Shown here in pieces: positions 60,073 to 64,000 of a DNA stretch of 64,000 nt. Each line of letters opens with the position of its first letter. Position 1 is the first letter of the stretch. A program made the translations under genes and the position numbers. The notes under the pieces are model-generated. The model made no database searches. It was not told the origin of the DNA and worked only from the letters and a program-made list of their open reading frames with translations. Source of the stretch: a virus; IMG/VR virus record IMGVR_UViG_3300047200_000500, positions 1 through 64,000 of that record. One strand, given 5' to 3'.

Positions 60073-62298
60073 ATGAAAATAAATGACAATATCAATAAGA
60101 TATATACAAAGTTTAATCGTGAACGTTTGCAATCGTCATTGTTCACACGTTATCCTGGACATTATAGAGCATTAGTTGTTGAAACAAATGATCCATTAAA
60201 CATGCATAGAATCCGGTTTATAATGCCGGAGCAACACAATTTTGATCTTAAGGATAAACCAGAAAGTTGTCCGTGGGCTGTCCCAGCATTTCCACATGGT
60301 GGAAAGGGTGCTGGAGCATGGTACAGTCCATGTATCGGGGATTATGTTTGGATAGCTTTTGAAAAACAACATCCTTATGGCCCAATTTGGATAGGCCATG
60401 CTGAACCTACAAGACGTAGATTTTATAAATTACATGCTTTATTTCATAAGTCTAATGTTTATGTTGATGACGAGGGTAAGCCAAAAGATATTGATAAGAT
60501 AGATTGGGAAGATACATATCTCTCAAAAGATAATAGACCATATTCGCAGGGATTAAAAGACAGATATGGTAACATGTTTTTAATGGAAATGACTGGTTTT
60601 CATCCAGTAGAACACGAAAAGAAAGCTGCGACTGCTGGATCTGATGCCATAAAAAATTCTCCACAAGCATATAATGAACAATTAGAACAGCCTAAGAATA
60701 ATAATCCAGATTTAAAAATGATGGCGTTGGTTTCTAAATATGGCCATTATTTTGTAGTTGGTGATCAGGGATATGATTGGAAGTCAGAATTTGATGGCGA
60801 TTTTGATAAAGACCACGATAAAGAAAAAACAAGAACTAGTAACCTTAAAAAATTACTGAATGAAAATGAACCAGATAGTTCAAATAAAGATCAAAGAAGA
60901 GTTGAAATAAGAACTAGTTATGGTCATAAATTTGAATTAAGAGATGTTGGATGGTCATCTAAAAAAGGATGGGCAGCTAGTAGTGGTGCAGTCGAATCGC
61001 AAAGCAGACCAGACGATTTATTTGCTAATTCTAATCGTCAATCGTTAGACGACAAATTGGATGAGAGATGGATTAAACTGCGCACTAAAGGTGGAATGTT
61101 GTTACAATTTATGGATATGGGTTTTAACCCAAAGGAGGATGATTTTATAAAACGTTCAAGAGTTGAGGAAATTGGCGGTAAAGTTGATGAGGAAGAAAAT
61201 AATTGGCAAGATCGTGATGCTAGACAAATGAGGTTTATAACCAGATGGGGAACTAAATTTGTACTTGATGATCGTGGAAGTGATGAGAGTCAAGCTGACA
61301 CGAAAGAATCAAAACATGCTAATGGTTGGCTTATTAAAGGAAGAAGAAAAGCAACTTGGACTAATTTTTTAAATAATGCAGATGATGAAAGTTTAAAGAA
61401 TAGAGTATTAAAAAAAGTAGATCGCTCATCACCAGCTTATACTCCAAAACATAAAGATATATCAACTGAGTTAGGATTTGGAATTGATGTTAATGAGAAA
61501 AATGAATTAAATAGAATGTTATTGTATACACCAATGGCTAAAGCTATTGAATTAAATGATAGATTCGGATATGTCTTTATAACCACTGATATGCCAAAAT
61601 CAATAAGTAGACCATGGATGTACAAAAAAGAAAATGAATTTGCAACTGCCATATGTATGGGATGTGATGATCCTGAAAATAACACACATTGTCTGAAGTT
61701 AGATAGGTCTAATACATATAATGTATTATCAACACCACTTGATCAATCTTGGGAGGCAAGAGATGGATTTGATCCTTCATTAGAAGGATTCATGGAAGCA
61801 CGCGATATGGATAATCGTGCTTTGATTATGAGCAAATATTTACAACTTGCCGCATTACATGACCCGACAATATTAAAATATTTAGTTCTAGATGATTCAA
61901 CTGCTTTTATATTATTGCATAATGTTCAAAATAAAATTCAAATTTTTTCTTCAGCTGATGTTGAAATAAAGTCCGCTGCCAATATAAGATTGGATTCTGC
62001 ATCTGATACTACTATTAAATGTTCTAAGTTCATTGTCAATGCTAGTGGTACTGAGTTTGTGGTTGATGGCCAAGGATTTGGTTCAAACAATCCAATGTTT
62101 GCACCAGAAAGTCATGCTCTTCATATCGGTACTATGATAGGTCCAGGTGCTGGTCCAAGTTCTCCCAAGGGTGGTACTGCTCCGCCTGTAACCAAGGAGA
62201 AAACACCAAATATGATACCGGCATTTAGAAAGAATAAAGTTAATGGCCCTTACAATGATGTATCAGAAGAGATAATTAAGGGTGAGGAACAAATTTAA
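60073..62298 (+). CDS. Baseplate hub/spike protein, T4 gp5-like OB-fold
   Basis: 741 residues. The N-terminal HYRALVVETNDPLNMHRIRF, CPWAVPAFPHGG and YSPCIGDYVWIAFE make the OB fold typical of gp5/VgrG spikes. The long central part repeats RYG/[ST]YGH-x-F strand units, as in other large-phage spike proteins. No lysozyme domain is seen; that function may be carried by the transglycosylase at 34918. It begins the structural block. Confidence 0.75.
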   Translation: MKINDNINKIYTKFNRERLQSSLFTRYPGHYRALVVETNDPLNMHRIRFIMPEQHNFDLKDKPESCPWAVPAFPHGGKGAGAWYSPCIGDYVWIAFEKQHPYGPIWIGHAEPTRRRFYKLHALFHKSNVYVDDEGKPKDIDKIDWEDTYLSKDNRPYSQGLKDRYGNMFLMEMTGFHPVEHEKKAATAGSDAIKNSPQAYNEQLEQPKNNNPDLKMMALVSKYGHYFVVGDQGYDWKSEFDGDFDKDHDKEKTRTSNLKKLLNENEPDSSNKDQRRVEIRTSYGHKFELRDVGWSSKKGWAASSGAVESQSRPDDLFANSNRQSLDDKLDERWIKLRTKGGMLLQFMDMGFNPKEDDFIKRSRVEEIGGKVDEEENNWQDRDARQMRFITRWGTKFVLDDRGSDESQADTKESKHANGWLIKGRRKATWTNFLNNADDESLKNRVLKKVDRSSPAYTPKHKDISTELGFGIDVNEKNELNRMLLYTPMAKAIELNDRFGYVFITTDMPKSISRPWMYKKENEFATAICMGCDDPENNTHCLKLDRSNTYNVLSTPLDQSWEARDGFDPSLEGFMEARDMDNRALIMSKYLQLAALHDPTILKYLVLDDSTAFILLHNVQNKIQIFSSADVEIKSAANIRLDSASDTTIKCSKFIVNASGTEFVVDGQGFGSNNPMFAPESHALHIGTMIGPGAGPSSPKGGTAPPVTKEKTPNMIPAFRKNKVNGPYNDVSEEIIKGEEQI

Positions 62299-62302
62299 TT
62301 AA

Positions 62303-63010
62303 ATGATCATTAATTTTCCAACAGCATTATACACATCGGTATTACCGGGGATTAATCAACCTGGGAATATAACTTATACTATATCAAATCAAAACCCGCC
62401 CAAATCGACCAGTACATTTTTACAACTTCCAAGAACTGAAGAAATTAGAAAATCACCTCAAGCAACATATACAAAATCAGAAAAACGAAAATTCTATAGT
62501 GATCTTATATTTAACATAACCATTCCATCATTATCAACTGAGGGTAATGGGTCTAATACATTCGAAATAGGTCAATTTTTAGATTTTACAGATAATACCG
62601 AAGTGCAATCTGATCCATATTCTCTTGCATCAATAGAATTAAGACAAGACACTGGTGTCGTTAATTATAAAAAGTATGGCCTAAGCAAGAGTGAATATGA
62701 TAATATTGTTAATATAGCTGAACAAAAGATGAATGATATATCTGATGAAATAAATGTGGTAGGAACTAGATTAAATGATAATAAAGAAAATATCTCTTCT
62801 AATCAATCAGATATAAATGAATCAACTAAGCTTTATGATAATATCGTTTTAGTTTTGGGTTCTGATAGCGATGAAGCAAAGAAAGTTCAAAGTAAAATTG
62901 ATGGATACAATCAATTAAAAGCAGATTTATTAACAGAAAGAGATAATCTTTTAACCAATCTTGATGCACTTAGAACCGATTTATCCAAGATTCGTGAGGT
63001 TGTAAGATAA
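62303..63010 (+). CDS. Hypothetical baseplate-associated protein with coiled coil
   Basis: 235 residues. The first 120 are beta-rich. The last 110 are a coiled coil (SKSEYDNIVNIAEQKMND to the end). Its stop shares a base with the gp25-like ATG. Position suggests a baseplate wedge or tail protein. Confidence 0.6.
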   Translation: MIINFPTALYTSVLPGINQPGNITYTISNQNPPKSTSTFLQLPRTEEIRKSPQATYTKSEKRKFYSDLIFNITIPSLSTEGNGSNTFEIGQFLDFTDNTEVQSDPYSLASIELRQDTGVVNYKKYGLSKSEYDNIVNIAEQKMNDISDEINVVGTRLNDNKENISSNQSDINESTKLYDNIVLVLGSDSDEAKKVQSKIDGYNQLKADLLTERDNLLTNLDALRTDLSKIREVVR

Positions 63011-63420
63011 TGGCTAAACTGTGGGGCACTAATTTTCCTTTTTATAAAGGAAATACTCTTCTTGGAACTACTAATAAAGTGTTACCAAGACAGGAAGATT
63101 ATAGATTAATAAGAAATGATTATTTACAAGGATTAATGACCATTAAAGGTGAAAGATGGTATAGGCCAGACTTTGGTGGTGATATTCCAAGACTTCAATT
63201 TGACCCAAATGATGTTAATAGCAGAACTGCTATCGAAGATACTATTAGAGAATATACTATCAAATACCACCCAATGATAAGATTGTCAAATATTCAAATT
63301 GATGATGACATTAATGTTCCAAATAAAGTTGGAATTAAAATATATGGTAAGTGGGAAGTAACATCAGCTATGAGCGATCAACTTTTGGCAAGCATAATTA
63401 TCCCAGTCACAGGAGTATGA
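63010..63420 (+). CDS. Baseplate wedge protein, T4 gp25-like
   Basis: 136 residues. LIRNDYLQGLMTIKGERWYRPDFG and RTAIEDTIREYTIKYHPMI are the two core segments of the gp25/lysozyme-like wedge family; the C-terminal strand is also as expected. It builds the inner baseplate of contractile tails. It starts on the stop of the preceding gene. Confidence 0.85.
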   Translation: MAKLWGTNFPFYKGNTLLGTTNKVLPRQEDYRLIRNDYLQGLMTIKGERWYRPDFGGDIPRLQFDPNDVNSRTAIEDTIREYTIKYHPMIRLSNIQIDDDINVPNKVGIKIYGKWEVTSAMSDQLLASIIIPVTGV

Positions 63421-63423
63421 TAA

Positions 63424-64000
63424 ATGGCCGTTACTACTGATACTATAAATGTTGCAATAGTATTGCCAGATTCCCCAGAGGAAGTTGGTGTAGTTTTACC
63501 ATCGTCTAGTTTAAGACGTATTGATTTTTCTGCACTAGAATTTGAAACCGCTAGAAGAATGGCGATTGAATATGTAAAAACTTACTTCAGTGCTGACTTT
63601 AATGATTTTGTTCTCAGCAATGGTACAATAATGTTTGTTGAACTTGTTTCCGCTATGACTGGAATATTATCAGAACGTTCTGATATAGTTGCTGATGAAG
63701 CTTTTTTACCGACTGCCCAATCAAGAACTGCCGTTTCTCAGCATTTGGAATTAATTGGCCAAACATTAACAGTTGCTTCTCCTGCTGTAGCTGACATAGA
63801 ATGTACAATTGGCACTCCTTCATCTTTTGATATAGCTATCCCACCTGGCTTGATATTTTCTTTAACTGGACCAGATGGTAGCCCGTTAACTTATGAATTA
63901 TTTAGATCACCAGGAGATTATAGTAGTGATATTGTAATTCCACGTGGTAAAAGAGGGATAGTTGCATTTGCTATCGAAGGACAATTTGGTTCAGATGTTA
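63424..64000 (+). CDS. Baseplate wedge protein, T4 gp6/J-like, N-terminal part
   Basis: Open from the ATG at 63424 to the window end (192 codons so far). LRRIDFSALEFETARRMA, TIMFVELVSAMTGILSERSD and SRTAVSQHLELIGQTL fit the start of gp6/baseplate-J proteins, which follow gp25 in many phages. The 3' end lies outside the window. Confidence 0.8.
   Translation, partial: MAVTTDTINVAIVLPDSPEEVGVVLPSSSLRRIDFSALEFETARRMAIEYVKTYFSADFNDFVLSNGTIMFVELVSAMTGILSERSDIVADEAFLPTAQSRTAVSQHLELIGQTLTVASPAVADIECTIGTPSSFDIAIPPGLIFSLTGPDGSPLTYELFRSPGDYSSDIVIPRGKRGIVAFAIEGQFGSDV

Overview
This window is a piece of a large, AT-rich, tailed-phage genome of myovirus type. The case rests on a T4-like set of replication and recombination genes: a gp55-like late sigma factor, the gp46/gp47 (SbcC/SbcD) nuclease pair, RecA/UvsX, a gp41/DnaB helicase, a UvsY-like mediator, gp32 single-strand binding protein, a FEN/RNase H nuclease and a TOPRIM primase. 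At the right edge a contractile-tail baseplate block begins (gp5-like spike, gp25-like and gp6-like proteins). No host-type genes, rRNA or convincing tRNAs are seen. Coding density is very high, with many 1-4 base stop/start overlaps and many switches of strand.

Layout. 1-4.3 kb: end of a GC-richer gene, small zinc-finger and hypothetical genes, a degenerate uracil-DNA-glycosylase-like protein and a flavin-type oxidoreductase. 4.3-11.6 kb (mostly minus strand): the C-terminal half of a bacterial-type DNA polymerase III alpha, a PurA/PurZ-family adenylosuccinate synthetase, a LAGLIDADG homing endonuclease, dCMP deaminase and a nucleoside deoxyribosyltransferase-like protein, i.e. nucleotide metabolism. 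11.6-25.8 kb: two related DUF115/sialyltransferase-like proteins, late sigma factor and a second sigma-like gene, gp46/gp47, a DinG/XPD helicase, RNase H, a Ser-rich fibre-like protein, the N-terminal half of Pol III alpha coupled to a DnaQ exonuclease, and a tiny histone-H1-like protein. 26.2-26.75 kb: about 530 bases with no convincing gene but dense stem-loops, read as a large structured RNA on the plus strand, followed by a homing endonuclease. 28-30.3 kb: small regulatory-looking genes. 30.3-36.5 kb: glycosyltransferases, methyltransferase, lytic transglycosylase and UDP-glucuronate decarboxylase. 36.5-40.4 kb: a second Ser-rich fibre-like protein with a repeat propeller, plus helpers. 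40.5-50.5 kb: the plus-strand replication/recombination block. 50.5-58.5 kb: membrane and hypothetical proteins, two more glycosyltransferases, primase. 58.5-60 kb: a second nuclease-type homing endonuclease. 60-64 kb: baseplate.

How the parts fit. The phage seems to pair a T4-style recombination and primosome apparatus with a bacterial-type Pol III core (epsilon plus an alpha subunit encoded as two widely separated genes), and it also carries a short family-A polymerase domain. The late sigma factor has a plausible cognate site: a recurring GTATWTAA-like motif placed 5-15 bases before start codons on both strands, sometimes so close that the message must be nearly leaderless. About seven glycosyltransferases and a UDP-xylose synthase lie near two Ser/Thr/Pro-rich virion proteins, so glycosylation of the virion surface is a reasonable hypothesis.

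The strongest leads are the structured RNA, the split Pol III alpha with a duplicated junction, the PurZ-like enzyme with the catalytic Asp replaced by Ser, and two homing endonucleases that appear to be fused to Mom-like acetyltransferase-fold domains. All assignments are from reading translated sequence by eye; no database search was run.
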